Assembly: GCA_963668605.1 (NCBI GenBank)
Contig: OY764903.1
Coordinates: forward strand, 1,054,001-1,118,000
Source: G963668605 sp963668605
GTDB lineage: Bacteria > Acidobacteriota > Terriglobia > Bryobacterales > Bryobacteraceae
DNA length: 64,000 bases
Direction: 5' to 3'
The notes under the pieces were generated by a model. That model saw only the letters and a program-made list of their open reading frames with translations. It ran no database searches and was not told where the DNA came from. Each line of letters starts with the position of its first letter. The stretch's first letter is position 1. Below, piece after piece: positions 43,022 to 53,168 of this stretch. The position numbers and the translations under genes are program-made.

Positions 43022-46000
43022 ATGCGTTACTTGGCTGTTCTTCTGTTTGTCGGGATCTCGTTTGCGCAGGTCGCCCCCGTCGGTTCCCTCGTAGGCGACG
43101 TGAAGGACGCTTCGGACGCCACTATCGCCGCAGCCACGATTACCCTCACCAACATCGGCACGCAGGCCGTCAAGACTACGCAAACCGGACCCGAAGGGCG
43201 ATTCGCCTTCCGGATGCTGCCCATCGGTGTCTACTCTGTGCGGGCCACGGCTGCTGGATTCTCCGCTTTGGAACAGACCGGCATTCGTGTCGAAGTCGAT
43301 AGCGCCCGCCATGTCACGCTCACGCTCGCCGTGGGTGCGCTCACCGAACAGGTGAACGTCTCGGCCGACGCAGCCATGGTCACTACCGAATCCGGCACGC
43401 TCAGCCAAGTCATCGGCGAGCGTTACATCTCAGATCTCCCGCTGAACGGACGCAACGCCGCATCGCTTGTGTTCATGGTCCCTGGCACAGTCGCCGGTAT
43501 CAATACCACCACGGCCGGATACGCGAATAGCGATGAGACCATCGCGGTCTCGGCGAACGGCGCGCGCGGCAATGAGGTGAATTACAAACTCGATGGCGCA
43601 ACCCACGTTGACAATGTCACGAATCTCAACGCCGCATACCCCAATCCCGACGCCATCGCCGAATTCAGCGTGCAGACCAGCAACTTCAGCGCGCAGTTTG
43701 GTACCGCCTCGGGCGCCGTCGTGAGCATGGTTACTCGCTCTGGCACCAACCGCTTTCGCGGTTCTTTCTTCGATTTTCTGCGTAACGATACACTCAACGC
43801 GCGCAACTTCTTCGCCACCCAGCGTGGCACACTCAAGCGCAACCAGTTCGGCGGCAGCTTCGGCGGACCCATCATCCGCAGCAAGCTCTTCTTCTTCGGA
43901 AGTTATCAGGGCACGCCGAGCCGCAGTACCAACTACGCGAACGTCGCGTTTGTCCCCACAGCGCAGCGCAATGGCGATTTCACAACTGCCTCCGCGAAAA
44001 ACATCATCGACCCGCTCACCAACCAGCCTTTCCCCAATAAGATCATTCCTCCCAGCCGCATTCTCCCGATCGCTACAGCCATCCTCGACAAGGTTCCCGG
44101 AAACACCAGCGGCGGCACTCTGGTCTACGGCCGGCCCTTCCAATCGGACCGCAATCAGGTCATCGGTAAGCTCGATTACAACACCGGCCGGCACATGTTT
44201 TCCGGCAGTATGTTCTACAACAAGTTTTCCGACCCCGGTTGGGACGGCGGCGGCACTCTGCTCACTGCGCAGATCGGACAGGTGCAGACTACTAAGAGCG
44301 GCAAGTTCCAGGATGTCTTTACTCTCCGTCCCAATCTGCTCAACACCATCGTGGTCTCGGCGCTGGTGCTGCAGTCCTATAACACCCGCACGTCGCTCTT
44401 CAACATTCAGGATTTTGGACCCGTAAAGATTGCCATGCCGGGCAAAGACGCGGCCGAACTCGAACTCTCCGTCACCGGTTCCAGCGGGTGGGGCAGTGTG
44501 TCGAACTCACCTCCCGGCGAATGGATCCGTAATACCTATGAAATTTCCGATACCCTGAACTACACACGTGGCAAGCATTCGATCAGTGTTGGAATGGAGT
44601 TCACTCCCTACACCAAGTTCGACTCCACAACCAACTTCAATCAGAGCGGACAATTCGCCTTCTCCGGCCAGACTACCGGTGTTGGCATCGCGGACCTGTT
44701 GCTCGGTAAAGTTTCTACGTTCAAACAAAGCGCCGGCAAATATAAGCGCACCCGCGGCAAACAAATCAGCGCTTTCATCGACGATAAGTTTCACGTCCTC
44801 CCATCACTGGTGCTAAATCTGGGTATGCGCTGGGACCCCTTTCTGCCGTATCACGACGCGCTCGGACAAGTCACCGGTTACCAACCCGGGTACCATTCTC
44901 AGCGCTTCCCGAACGCGCCCGTCGGATCCATATATGCGGGCGACCCCGGCTATCCCGATGGAGGCATGAACAACGACTGGAACAATTTCGCGCCGCGCTT
45001 TGGCTTTGCCTGGAGTCCCGTTCGCGGAAGGCATCCCGTCACAGTCCGCGGCGGTTTCGGGCTTTTCTTCGTGCGCCCGTTCCCGCGCCTCTACAACAAT
45101 TTCGTCGAGAACGCGCCTTTCAGCCCGACCGTCACGCTCTTCGGCGTCGATATCATGGACCCCTACGGCTCGGCCGGCATCAAGAATCCCTTTCCGCCTT
45201 TCTCTCCAGTGCCACTAGGCAAAGATGTGACCTTCGTGCTGCCCACCGGCCTCACCTACTTCCGCCAGAGCTGGAACCCAGGCTATTCGCAAGGCTGGAA
45301 CTTTACCATCGAGCAGCAACTCACCTCCAGCATGCTGGCGCGCATCGCCTATGTAGGCAACAAGGGCACGCACCTGCAAACCTTCCGTGAGCGCAATTCG
45401 GCAATTTATGGCAAAGGAGCGACGCTCAGCAATATTAATGCTCGTCGCCCGCTCTATCCCGACTACGCCTCGATTGTCGAAATGGTTGCCGACGGCAACT
45501 CGCAGTACCACTCAATGCAACTCACGCTGGAACGCCGCTTTTCGCGCAATTTCTCGTTCCTTGCGTTTTACACCTGGTCTAAATCGATTGACGACGAGTC
45601 GATCAACGCCCAGTTCACGGTTGCCAACCCGAATCCCTATGACCCGAGGTTCAATCGCGGACTCTCCGATTTCGACGTGCCGCACAACTTCCGTGCTACC
45701 GGCATCTATGATCTGCCACGTCTAAGACGCGCCAACCGCTATCTGCGCGGCGTTCTCGGAGGCTGGACGATCACAGAGATTCTGGACTGGCGCAGCGGAC
45801 TACCCTTCAGTCTGAACTCCGGACGCGACAACTCGCTCAGCGGCATTGGCCTTGATCGCGCCGACATCCTCGGCGACCCCACGTTGCCCAGCGACCGCTC
45901 GCGCAAAGACATCATCAGGAAATATTTCGATCAAAGTCTGGTCACTACCAACGCGGCCGGAACCTTTGGCAACGCCCCGCGCAACCTGCTCCGGGGGCTA

Positions 46001-46210
46001 CGCTATTTCAATCTCGATTCCGGCATACACAAGAATTTTCAAATCAGCGAACGCTGGCGTCTTCAGTTCCGCGGCGAGTTCTTTAACACCGTGAACAACG
46101 TCCGCTTGAGCAATCCGGGTGTGAATCAGAGTTCACCGGCGAGCTTTGGCATCATTACCGGAGCGGCCTCGCCGCGCATCGCGCAGATGAGTGTAAAAAT
46201 CCAATTCTGA
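43022..46210 (+). CDS. Oar-like TonB-dependent outer-membrane receptor
   Basis: 1062 residues. Signal peptide YLAVLLFVGISFAQ, then the regulatory-like domain VGDVKDASDATIAAATI to RATAAGFSALEQTGIRVEV, the plug motif DLPLNGRNAASL with NEVNYKLDGATH, and a barrel with NQFGGSFGGPI, FGSYQGTPS and the last strand ending VKIQF. The start at 43022 has no Shine-Dalgarno. Codon choice in this gene is noticeably richer in C-ending codons than in the other receptors, which may reflect a different origin. Substrate unknown; it should work with TonB-ExbBD encoded elsewhere. Confidence 0.87.
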   Translation: MRYLAVLLFVGISFAQVAPVGSLVGDVKDASDATIAAATITLTNIGTQAVKTTQTGPEGRFAFRMLPIGVYSVRATAAGFSALEQTGIRVEVDSARHVTLTLAVGALTEQVNVSADAAMVTTESGTLSQVIGERYISDLPLNGRNAASLVFMVPGTVAGINTTTAGYANSDETIAVSANGARGNEVNYKLDGATHVDNVTNLNAAYPNPDAIAEFSVQTSNFSAQFGTASGAVVSMVTRSGTNRFRGSFFDFLRNDTLNARNFFATQRGTLKRNQFGGSFGGPIIRSKLFFFGSYQGTPSRSTNYANVAFVPTAQRNGDFTTASAKNIIDPLTNQPFPNKIIPPSRILPIATAILDKVPGNTSGGTLVYGRPFQSDRNQVIGKLDYNTGRHMFSGSMFYNKFSDPGWDGGGTLLTAQIGQVQTTKSGKFQDVFTLRPNLLNTIVVSALVLQSYNTRTSLFNIQDFGPVKIAMPGKDAAELELSVTGSSGWGSVSNSPPGEWIRNTYEISDTLNYTRGKHSISVGMEFTPYTKFDSTTNFNQSGQFAFSGQTTGVGIADLLLGKVSTFKQSAGKYKRTRGKQISAFIDDKFHVLPSLVLNLGMRWDPFLPYHDALGQVTGYQPGYHSQRFPNAPVGSIYAGDPGYPDGGMNNDWNNFAPRFGFAWSPVRGRHPVTVRGGFGLFFVRPFPRLYNNFVENAPFSPTVTLFGVDIMDPYGSAGIKNPFPPFSPVPLGKDVTFVLPTGLTYFRQSWNPGYSQGWNFTIEQQLTSSMLARIAYVGNKGTHLQTFRERNSAIYGKGATLSNINARRPLYPDYASIVEMVADGNSQYHSMQLTLERRFSRNFSFLAFYTWSKSIDDESINAQFTVANPNPYDPRFNRGLSDFDVPHNFRATGIYDLPRLRRANRYLRGVLGGWTITEILDWRSGLPFSLNSGRDNSLSGIGLDRADILGDPTLPSDRSRKDIIRKYFDQSLVTTNAAGTFGNAPRNLLRGLRYFNLDSGIHKNFQISERWRLQFRGEFFNTVNNVRLSNPGVNQSSPASFGIITGAASPRIAQMSVKIQF

Positions 46211-46272
46211 AGACGCAGTTCATTCGCAGCGCCTCAGTGCTGGCGGGCGCACACGCCTGTAGCGAGGCCGCT

Positions 46273-46440
46273 CTAAAAATAGAATCGCAGCGCGAATTGC
46301 ATGATGCGCGGGCTGCGCGCCGTTGATAAAGCTGGCGATGCCGGAAAATTGCCAGTCGTTGAGGGCCATTTTTAACGGCAAGGCTTTCCAGGGGCTCTTA
46401 GGCACGTCCCAAATCCAGTTCACTTTCAATATGTATGTGC
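46273..46440 (-). pseudogene. TonB-receptor C-terminal remnant (internally deleted, frameshifted)
   Basis: The minus strand reads VNWIWDVPKSPWKALPLKM, then NDWQFSGIASFINGA, as in the last quarter of Oar-like receptors. It then jumps one frame to PRIMQFALRFYF and a stop, the very last barrel strand. The roughly 150 residues normally between these blocks are missing. It is convergent with the intact receptor gene ending at 46210. The upstream part of the gene is gone. Confidence 0.65.
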
Positions 46441-46867
46441 AACAACAGAGAAAATACCGCTTGATCATGAAGCTGCGTCTTTCGCAGGACGGGTCATAAC
46501 ATATCAAACTCCTGCATCTGGCGTACTCCTCACACAGATCTGGCCAGTGCCACCCGTTGGCCGTTCCTCGGTCCCAAATGGAGCCATTTGTGCCCGACGC
46601 TGCCGACGTTTTGACGGGCAGAACCTTGCCGCGGATCGCCGCGGCCATTACGCCAGATTTCTCGGAGCCATGCTCGCCGGCGACGGAACCGGAAAATGGA
46701 GCCGGACGCTTGCGGATAGGCCGCGCCGCGCGAGAGTAGGCGTGGCATTCTGTTGTGCACGCGACAGTGGGGAAAATCGACGGTCTCCGCGGCGGGCCAC
46801 CAGCAGTCCACATTTCGAGGCGAACTCCAGTCTAGGCTGACGGCGTCTGACACTCCGCCCGGAGGCC
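46441..46867. other. Intergenic stretch, no confident gene
   Basis: About 430 bases upstream of the 46920 receptor, probably decayed sequence belonging to the remnant on the minus strand. Open frames on both strands have no Shine-Dalgarno and no family resemblance. Confidence 0.4.
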
Positions 46868-46896
46868 TTGCTTGGGTCTGAACAATTCTGTATGAT
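46868..46896 (+). promoter_or_regulatory. Sigma70-type promoter for the 46920 receptor
   Basis: TTGCTT, a 17-base spacer and TATGAT. Unlike the near-leaderless promoters at 13802 and 25181, it leaves room for a 5' leader with a GAGGAG Shine-Dalgarno five bases before the GTG start. Confidence 0.45.
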
Positions 46897-46919
46897 TATT
46901 GCGGGTCTGAGGAGTTATC

Positions 46920-49900
46920 GTGAACTTGAACTTAAAGAATACATTACTGATTTTCTGTCTTGCCGCCGTGTTACCAGCGCAGCAGGACATGGGCGTGATC
47001 ACCGGGTTGGTGACCGACAGTACGGGAAGCTTCATTCCCGGCGCGAAGATTACGGTTACGAATCCAGAGACGAATGAGGTGCGCGCGGGCGTGAGTTCGG
47101 GCACCGGCGCTTACACGATCGGCCCGCTGCGGATCGGCTCCTATAATTTGGCGATAGAGAAGGAAGGCTTCAGGCGCAGCGTGCTGACGGGCATTCCAGT
47201 GAGCGCGCAGGACCGCGTGCGCGCCGATATTCAACTTGAACTCGGACAACTTGCCGAAAGCATTTCGGTGACGGCCGAGGCGGCGCTGCTCCAATCCGAG
47301 GAATCGTCCATCGCCCATGTCGTGGAGCAAAAACAGATTCGCGAGCTTCCGCTCAACAGCCGGAATTTTCAACAGCTCGCCTGGACCAGTGCCGGCGTGC
47401 TGCCCTCGACGCGCGGACGCGACCGCGACAGCGGCTTCAACTCGCACGGGCAGGCGGTCACGCAAAACAATTTCGTGATCGATGGCGTTGACAACAACAA
47501 CAACGTGATGGGTATGCAGGACCGCAAGGCCCAGGTGGTGGTACCCTCGCTCGACGCAGTGGCCGAGTTCAAGGTCCAGACCAGCAACTACTCGGCGGAG
47601 TTCGGCCGGAATTCCGGCGCGATCATGATCGTCAGCATCAAGTCGGGGACGAACCAGTTCCACGGCACGGCCTACGAGTATCTACGCAACGACGCCACAG
47701 ATGCGCGCGAGATGTTTAACTACGGGCCGCGCCCGATCCTGAAACAAAATCAGTTCGGCACGTCGTTCGGCGGTCCTATCCGGCGCGACAAAACATTTTT
47801 CTTCGCTAGTTGGGAGGGTTTACGGCAACACCAGGGGCAGAGTGATTTGGTCATCGTGCCGACCGCCGAGGAAAAGAGTGGGATCTTTGCCACACGGCTC
47901 GCCACGATTCAGGATCCAACAACTGGGCAGCCCTTCCCGAACAACACGATTCCGCGGACCCGCTTCGATACGACAGCCGCGCGCGTCGTCGAACTCTGGC
48001 CCGCAGCCAATTTTTCGGGCTCCGGTACGCGCCAGAACTACAGCTCAAACCCGCCATGGACCAATCCTCGCGATCAGGTGGATGCGCGCATCGACCACAA
48101 CCTCAGCGGGCGCGACAAGCTCTTCGGGCGCATCAGCGTTAACCGCGTCAACTCCGTACGCGGCGCGGTGTTCGACTCCCCGGCGCGCGGCGGCCAGGCC
48201 GGCGAGCGCGCAGTGGAAAACAACTCCGCACGCAGCGCCGCATTTTCCTGGACACGCATCATCTCTCCCACGCTGGTCAACGAGTTTCGCTATGGCTTCG
48301 TGCGCCAGAAAGTGGATAAGAGCGAGCTCAGCACCGAAGCGTCGAGCGAACTGAACGCCAAGTACGGCATCAACGGCATCCCGGTTTATACGCAACTTCG
48401 CGGGCTGCCGAACTTCACTCTCTCCGGCGGCATCTCATATCAGGGGCTCGGCGAGCCCGGCTCCATGCCGAACTTCAAGATTCACCAGGTGCATCAGTAT
48501 CTCGACAACCTTTCGTGGAATCGCGGCAACCATAGCCTGAAGTTCGGAGGCGACGTGCGCTGGAACCGCTCCGACATTTTCGGCGGGGACGCCTCGCACG
48601 GCAGCTTCACTTTCGATGGCAGCTTTACGCGTATCAGTCTCGCCGATTTCCTGTTGGGCATGCCTTCCCAAGCCGGCCTCAGCACGCCCTTGCCCGGGCA
48701 GATGCGCTTTCGCAACTACATGTTCTATGCGCAGGACGACTGGAAGATCACCTCGCGCTTGACGCTAAACTTCGGCATGCGATACGAACTGACGACGCCC
48801 TGGATGGAGAAGCACAACAATCAGAGCAAGCTCGATCTCAATCCCGGCGCCACGTTTAACCAGATCATTCTGGCCAGTACGTGCGGCGATTCCTGGTCGT
48901 GCCGCGGGCTGGTGGAAACCGACACTAATAATTGGGCGCCGCGCCTCGGCTTGGCTTACCGGCTCACTTCGCGATCGGTCTTGCGTGCCGGCGCGGGCGT
49001 ATTCTATGGGGGCCAGGGATCGCTCGGCGCCAACACCCGCATGATCAGCAACTTTCCGTACTACCGCAACGTGACACAGCAATCGACCACTACGCGGCCC
49101 GCGGTGCAACTCTCGGCCGGCTTGCCCGCGAACTTTCTGGGGAGCACGACAATCCCGGCAAATGGTCTGAACTGGTCGGTGTGGCAGACGCGCTTCCCCA
49201 CGCCAACCGTGTATCAGTGGAATTTCGCATTGCAGCACGAACTGCGGCGCAATCTGAGTCTGACCACGGCCTATGTGGGCTCGGCGTCCAACTACATCAT
49301 GGGCAATTACAACTGGAACGGCTCCGAGCCAGGACTGCCCGCGACGGAACAGCAGCGCCGCCGCATTCCACAGTGGAACACAGTCGATCTGGCGAGCCCG
49401 TATGGCCACTCGGGGTATCACGGGCTTGACCTGCAGTTGGACCGGCGCTTTGCCAACGGTCTCTCGTTCACCGGGAGTTACACCTGGAGTCATTCGATCG
49501 ACAACGTGCCGGAACAGTTCGGCGCGGGCGGCGGAGGTCTGATGAACAACCGCGACTTCGCCAGCAGCCGCGGCAATTCCAACTTCGACACGCGCCACCG
49601 TTTTGTGGGCAGCGGGATCTGGGAAGTGCCGTTCGGCAAAGGCCGCCGCTGGATTAACCGGGGCGGATTGCTCAACGGCATCCTCGGCGGCTGGGAGATG
49701 ACCTCGTTGCTTTCGATGCAGACGGGGCATAACTTCTCGATCACCGTGCCCAACGCGCGGCAGCGGCTCGGCGCCACCGGGATTCTTAGCTGGTGGCCGG
49801 ACCGCGTTCGCGACCCCAAGCTCGAAGAGCGTACTGCGCAACGCTGGTTTGACACGTCTGCTTTCGTCAGCCCGCGCGGCGCCGATGGAAGCTGGCACAT

Positions 49901-50144
49901 CGGCAATGCGGGCCGCGACATCCTCAACGGAGACGGCATGTTCAACGTCGATGCCGGTCTTTCGAAAACGTTCCGGCTCAACGAGCGCTTCTCGTTGCAG
50001 TTCCGCGCCGAGGCGTTCAACCTGACCAATACGCCGACGCTCGACGACCCGGTGGTCAATCTCGAGAGCCCGGATTTCGGCACGATCCGGTCCACCATCA
50101 GCCTGCCGCGCCAGTTGCAGTTCGCGCTGCGGTTGCGGTTCTGA
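46920..50144 (+). CDS. Oar-like TonB-dependent outer-membrane receptor
   Basis: 1074 residues from a GTG start with a strong GAGGAG Shine-Dalgarno. Signal peptide LLIFCLAAVLPAQQ, regulatory-like domain GLVTDSTGSFIPGAKI to IEKEGFRRSVLTGI, plug motif ELPLNSRNFQQL with NNFVIDGVDNNNN, and a long barrel with NQFGTSFGGPIRRDKTFFF, ending LQFALRLRF. The usual LPLNGR is LPLNSR here. The gene lies on the plus strand after a receptor remnant and has its own promoter. Substrate unknown. Confidence 0.88.
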   Translation: MNLNLKNTLLIFCLAAVLPAQQDMGVITGLVTDSTGSFIPGAKITVTNPETNEVRAGVSSGTGAYTIGPLRIGSYNLAIEKEGFRRSVLTGIPVSAQDRVRADIQLELGQLAESISVTAEAALLQSEESSIAHVVEQKQIRELPLNSRNFQQLAWTSAGVLPSTRGRDRDSGFNSHGQAVTQNNFVIDGVDNNNNVMGMQDRKAQVVVPSLDAVAEFKVQTSNYSAEFGRNSGAIMIVSIKSGTNQFHGTAYEYLRNDATDAREMFNYGPRPILKQNQFGTSFGGPIRRDKTFFFASWEGLRQHQGQSDLVIVPTAEEKSGIFATRLATIQDPTTGQPFPNNTIPRTRFDTTAARVVELWPAANFSGSGTRQNYSSNPPWTNPRDQVDARIDHNLSGRDKLFGRISVNRVNSVRGAVFDSPARGGQAGERAVENNSARSAAFSWTRIISPTLVNEFRYGFVRQKVDKSELSTEASSELNAKYGINGIPVYTQLRGLPNFTLSGGISYQGLGEPGSMPNFKIHQVHQYLDNLSWNRGNHSLKFGGDVRWNRSDIFGGDASHGSFTFDGSFTRISLADFLLGMPSQAGLSTPLPGQMRFRNYMFYAQDDWKITSRLTLNFGMRYELTTPWMEKHNNQSKLDLNPGATFNQIILASTCGDSWSCRGLVETDTNNWAPRLGLAYRLTSRSVLRAGAGVFYGGQGSLGANTRMISNFPYYRNVTQQSTTTRPAVQLSAGLPANFLGSTTIPANGLNWSVWQTRFPTPTVYQWNFALQHELRRNLSLTTAYVGSASNYIMGNYNWNGSEPGLPATEQQRRRIPQWNTVDLASPYGHSGYHGLDLQLDRRFANGLSFTGSYTWSHSIDNVPEQFGAGGGGLMNNRDFASSRGNSNFDTRHRFVGSGIWEVPFGKGRRWINRGGLLNGILGGWEMTSLLSMQTGHNFSITVPNARQRLGATGILSWWPDRVRDPKLEERTAQRWFDTSAFVSPRGADGSWHIGNAGRDILNGDGMFNVDAGLSKTFRLNERFSLQFRAEAFNLTNTPTLDDPVVNLESPDFGTIRSTISLPRQLQFALRLRF

Positions 50145-50413
50145 GCGCTAACCGCGCTGCACGTTCCGATGAATGACCCGCGAAAGAATGCGGCCGCCCA
50201 TCCGCGCCGAAAACCGGCGTTGAGACGGCCGTATTCACCGGGCGAAGTGGTTGCGACGTGGGTGCCAAGTAGCTTCAGGTTTCTGCTCAGCGGTTAGGGT
50301 TCGTTCTGCTACCACCAGAGACCTGGGGCATTCGGCCGGTCGTCGAGCATTATCGCAGGGATCGCACAAGCTTCTGAATTCGCAAAGAATCCCAGTTGCC
50401 AGGGATCCTACCC

Positions 50414-50953
50414 TCAGGAGCCTTCGGTGAACACTCCGCCGGTCGGCACGAGTGGTTTTTCGGGCAACACTCGGATCATGCGGATGATCGTTGTGAGGTT
50501 AATGACTGCAACTGTCGATTCCAGCGCGACACCGCCAATTGATCTACTAAGAATGTTGTTAGCCAACCAGAGGAAGGTGCAACACAGCAGTGCCATTCGC
50601 AGCGGAATACCCTTCATAGTGAAAATGGCCACCGTGCCAGCGCAGGATGCGATGATGGGAATCCATCCAACGCCACTTTTGGCGAGGGCAGCCCCTGCAG
50701 CAACATAGTTCACGATGATCAGAGTGGGTACCAGAGGCGATCTTGGCTTCAGCGCAAGGAACGAACGCACGGACGAGATCAGCGAGCCAGCCGAAGCTGG
50801 GAGATTCCCCAGCAGCACGAAGTGCACCGCGTAGACCAGGCATTGGCTGGCATTGAGAAATTTCAGGCGTCGATCGCTTTTCTGAAGGAAGGCCGCAACT
50901 CCAACGACAAACGCAACATATCCAAAACACTGAGCGGGAGAAAATGGGTCCAA
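50414..50953 (-). CDS. YgjV-like inner membrane protein
   Basis: 179 residues with about five or six helices. FGYVAFVVGVAAFLQKSDRR followed by FLNASQCLVYAVHFVLLG is the typical beginning of YgjV proteins, whose function is unknown. RSFLALKPRSPLVP and the later helices also fit. The call starts at a TTG (50953), because the only nearby ATG (50960) is out of frame; a TAAAAT box lies five bases upstream of the TTG. It stands alone, convergent to the 46920 receptor gene and divergent from the hydrolase gene. Confidence 0.7.
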   Translation of the reverse strand: MDPFSPAQCFGYVAFVVGVAAFLQKSDRRLKFLNASQCLVYAVHFVLLGNLPASAGSLISSVRSFLALKPRSPLVPTLIIVNYVAAGAALAKSGVGWIPIIASCAGTVAIFTMKGIPLRMALLCCTFLWLANNILSRSIGGVALESTVAVINLTTIIRMIRVLPEKPLVPTGGVFTEGS

Positions 50954-51421
50954 CTGTCATTTTAGCAGGAAGCGTCAGCGCCGGCCGTTTTCGCCCGCGT
51001 TGGGCTGATACTCGCAGAGTGGTTTCTCGCGTCTGCAGCAGAAGAAAATGATTTGGCTCCCCAAGACGTACGCAGATACGAACTCGCAGCTGGAGAATTT
51101 CGACAGAGCGGCTCTCTCCGCGGCCACGGCGCTGCGAGAGCGCGCCTCGAGTAAGGCCAGTCGGACTAGCTCGAACCCGACCAAAGACGATGTCCGAAAG
51201 CTATGTGCAACGGCGCGGAATGTCAATGAGGCGGGCATGATCGCTCAGGATCGCACGTTACAGAATGCTACCGGAACGCGATTTTGGTACGCAGGGAGAA
51301 TTTGCGGAGGACAGCCTCAAGCGGGTTGCCGAATCATTCGTAATAGAGAGCGCTCGGAGGGTAGCAGCGCCTCGTCAGAGAGCTGGGAATGAGAATGAGT
51401 TCAGGTGATATACTACCCCAA
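50954..51421. other. Intergenic stretch, no confident gene
   Basis: About 470 bases between the divergent YgjV-like gene and the hydrolase gene. A 114-codon plus-strand frame (51048-51392) and an 87-codon minus-strand frame overlap each other. Both have biased Arg/Ser composition, no family match and no good Shine-Dalgarno, so neither is called. Confidence 0.45.
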
Positions 51422-53152
51422 ATGGTAAGGTTTGCGTGCTTACTGCTCTCCGCAACGGCGGCTTTTGGGCAGGTTCCGTCTGTGGACTGCCGTGTCTCAA
51501 ACGTGCCTCACACGAAGACGCATTTCACCATGCCGGTGTACAAGACTTCGGCGGAATGGGAAGCGCGCAAGGCTCAGCTAAGAAAGCAGATCCTTTCGGC
51601 GGCCGGCTTACTGCCACTGCCCGAAAAGACACCATTGAACGCGAAGATTTTCGGGCGGATCGAGAGAGGCGATTATTCCGTTGAGAAGGTCTATCTGGAG
51701 ACCATGCCGGGATTCTATCTGGGCGGCAACCTGTACCGCCCCTTGGGTAAGAGCGGCAAGTTTCCCGGAGTACTGAGTCCGCACGGACACTGGCTCAATG
51801 GGCGTCTTGAGCATCAGCCTCTGATCTCCGCCCCGGCCCGCGCCATCAACCTCGCGCGGCAGGGGCACGTGGTTTTCTCCTACGACATGGTGGGCATCAA
51901 CGATACCAACCAGACTCCGCACAAGTTCGAGGAACCGGTGCAGCAGCTTTGGTCCTTCGGCCCATTCGGTTTGCAGTTATGGGACTCTATCCGCGCGTTG
52001 GATTTTCTCGAATCGCTCCCGGACGTCGACCGGCAGCGGCTAGCTGTGACCGGGGAGTCGGGCGGCGGCACCCAGACCTTTACGTTGGCGGCCGTTGACG
52101 ATCGAATCCGCTATGATGCGCCGGTCAACATGGTTTCTGGCATCATGCAGGGCGGCTGTTTTTGTGAGAACGCTCCGGGTTTGCGCTTCGACACCTCCAA
52201 CCTTGAGATTGCAGCGATGATGGCGCCGCGGCCGATGCTGCTCGTCTCCGCGACGGGCGACTGGACCAAGAACGTGCCGAAGGAAGAATTCCCCGCCATC
52301 CGCCATATCTATGAGTTGTACGGAAGGGCCGACGACATCGAAGTCGTGCAGATCGATGCCCCGCACAATTACAACAAGGAGAGCCGCGAGGCCGTCTACC
52401 GTTTCTTTAGCAAACACGTGCTGCGCGCACCGGACGCCGGGAAATTCAAGGAAAAATCCAGCCACATGGAGCCGCTCAAGGACCTGCTTGTCTTTTACGG
52501 CCGTACCATGCCGGAAAACGCGCTCAGCTATGAGGGCGTGTTTGCTCAATGGCGAAACACCTGCCGGCGCCAGATCGAATCGACCCGCGACGCCGAAACA
52601 CTCCGGGCCGGTCTCTTGCTTGCTCTCGGAGCGGAATGGCCCTCCAAGGTGGCAAGCCGGCGTGATGATCAACACCTGATCCTGAGCCGCGAGGGCAAGG
52701 GCGACCTTGTGCCCGGCCTCTGGAAGGAGGGCAGCGGTGTCCCGCTCCTAGTGGTCCATCCAGATGGCGCCGCAGCGGCATCCGCATTGATCGCGAACGA
52801 AAAGCGGCCGGTCCTGGCCATCGATGCGTTCGCTGCAAAGAGAGATCAACAGGTAAAACACTTTCTGACGTTCAATCGCAGCGACGATGCCAACCGCGGG
52901 CAGGATATCCTAACGGCGCTGGCCTTTCTGCAGTCCAAATATAAGGGAAAGATCGAACTGCAGGGAATCGGCAAAGCTGGTGTCTGGTGTCTCTTCGCCG
53001 CCGCCGTCGCACCCGCCGATCTGAAGCTCACTGTGGATCTGAAAGGCTTCTCCGGCTCAGACGAGGACTTTCTCAAACAGTTCTTCGTGCCGGGCATTCA
53101 GCGTGCGGGTGGAATGCAGGCTGCGTTGCGGCTGACATCCAAAGCCCGCTGA
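51422..53152 (+). CDS. Exported alpha/beta hydrolase (acetyl-xylan-esterase-like)
   Basis: 576 residues. From the chosen ATG the N-terminus is a clear signal peptide (MVRFACLLLSATAAFGQ); two earlier ATGs at 51389 and 51395 are possible. The alpha/beta hydrolase core has LSPHGHW (oxyanion), VFSYDMVGIND and the nucleophile elbow VTGESGGGTQT, with a His in IDAPHNYN near the end of the core. The last 190 residues look like a second, degenerate hydrolase half, in which the elbow reads GIGKAGVW, lacking the Ser. Proteins of this type are often found with sulfatases in glycan-degradation loci, as here, one base before the sulfatase frame. Substrate unknown. Confidence 0.75.
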   Translation: MVRFACLLLSATAAFGQVPSVDCRVSNVPHTKTHFTMPVYKTSAEWEARKAQLRKQILSAAGLLPLPEKTPLNAKIFGRIERGDYSVEKVYLETMPGFYLGGNLYRPLGKSGKFPGVLSPHGHWLNGRLEHQPLISAPARAINLARQGHVVFSYDMVGINDTNQTPHKFEEPVQQLWSFGPFGLQLWDSIRALDFLESLPDVDRQRLAVTGESGGGTQTFTLAAVDDRIRYDAPVNMVSGIMQGGCFCENAPGLRFDTSNLEIAAMMAPRPMLLVSATGDWTKNVPKEEFPAIRHIYELYGRADDIEVVQIDAPHNYNKESREAVYRFFSKHVLRAPDAGKFKEKSSHMEPLKDLLVFYGRTMPENALSYEGVFAQWRNTCRRQIESTRDAETLRAGLLLALGAEWPSKVASRRDDQHLILSREGKGDLVPGLWKEGSGVPLLVVHPDGAAAASALIANEKRPVLAIDAFAAKRDQQVKHFLTFNRSDDANRGQDILTALAFLQSKYKGKIELQGIGKAGVWCLFAAAVAPADLKLTVDLKGFSGSDEDFLKQFFVPGIQRAGGMQAALRLTSKAR

Positions 53153-53168
53153 GGTGACTAATCTTACT

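Noticed and set aside
51048..51392. 114-codon plus-strand frame before the hydrolase
   Set aside because: Biased composition, no Shine-Dalgarno, no family match, and an opposing frame of similar length.
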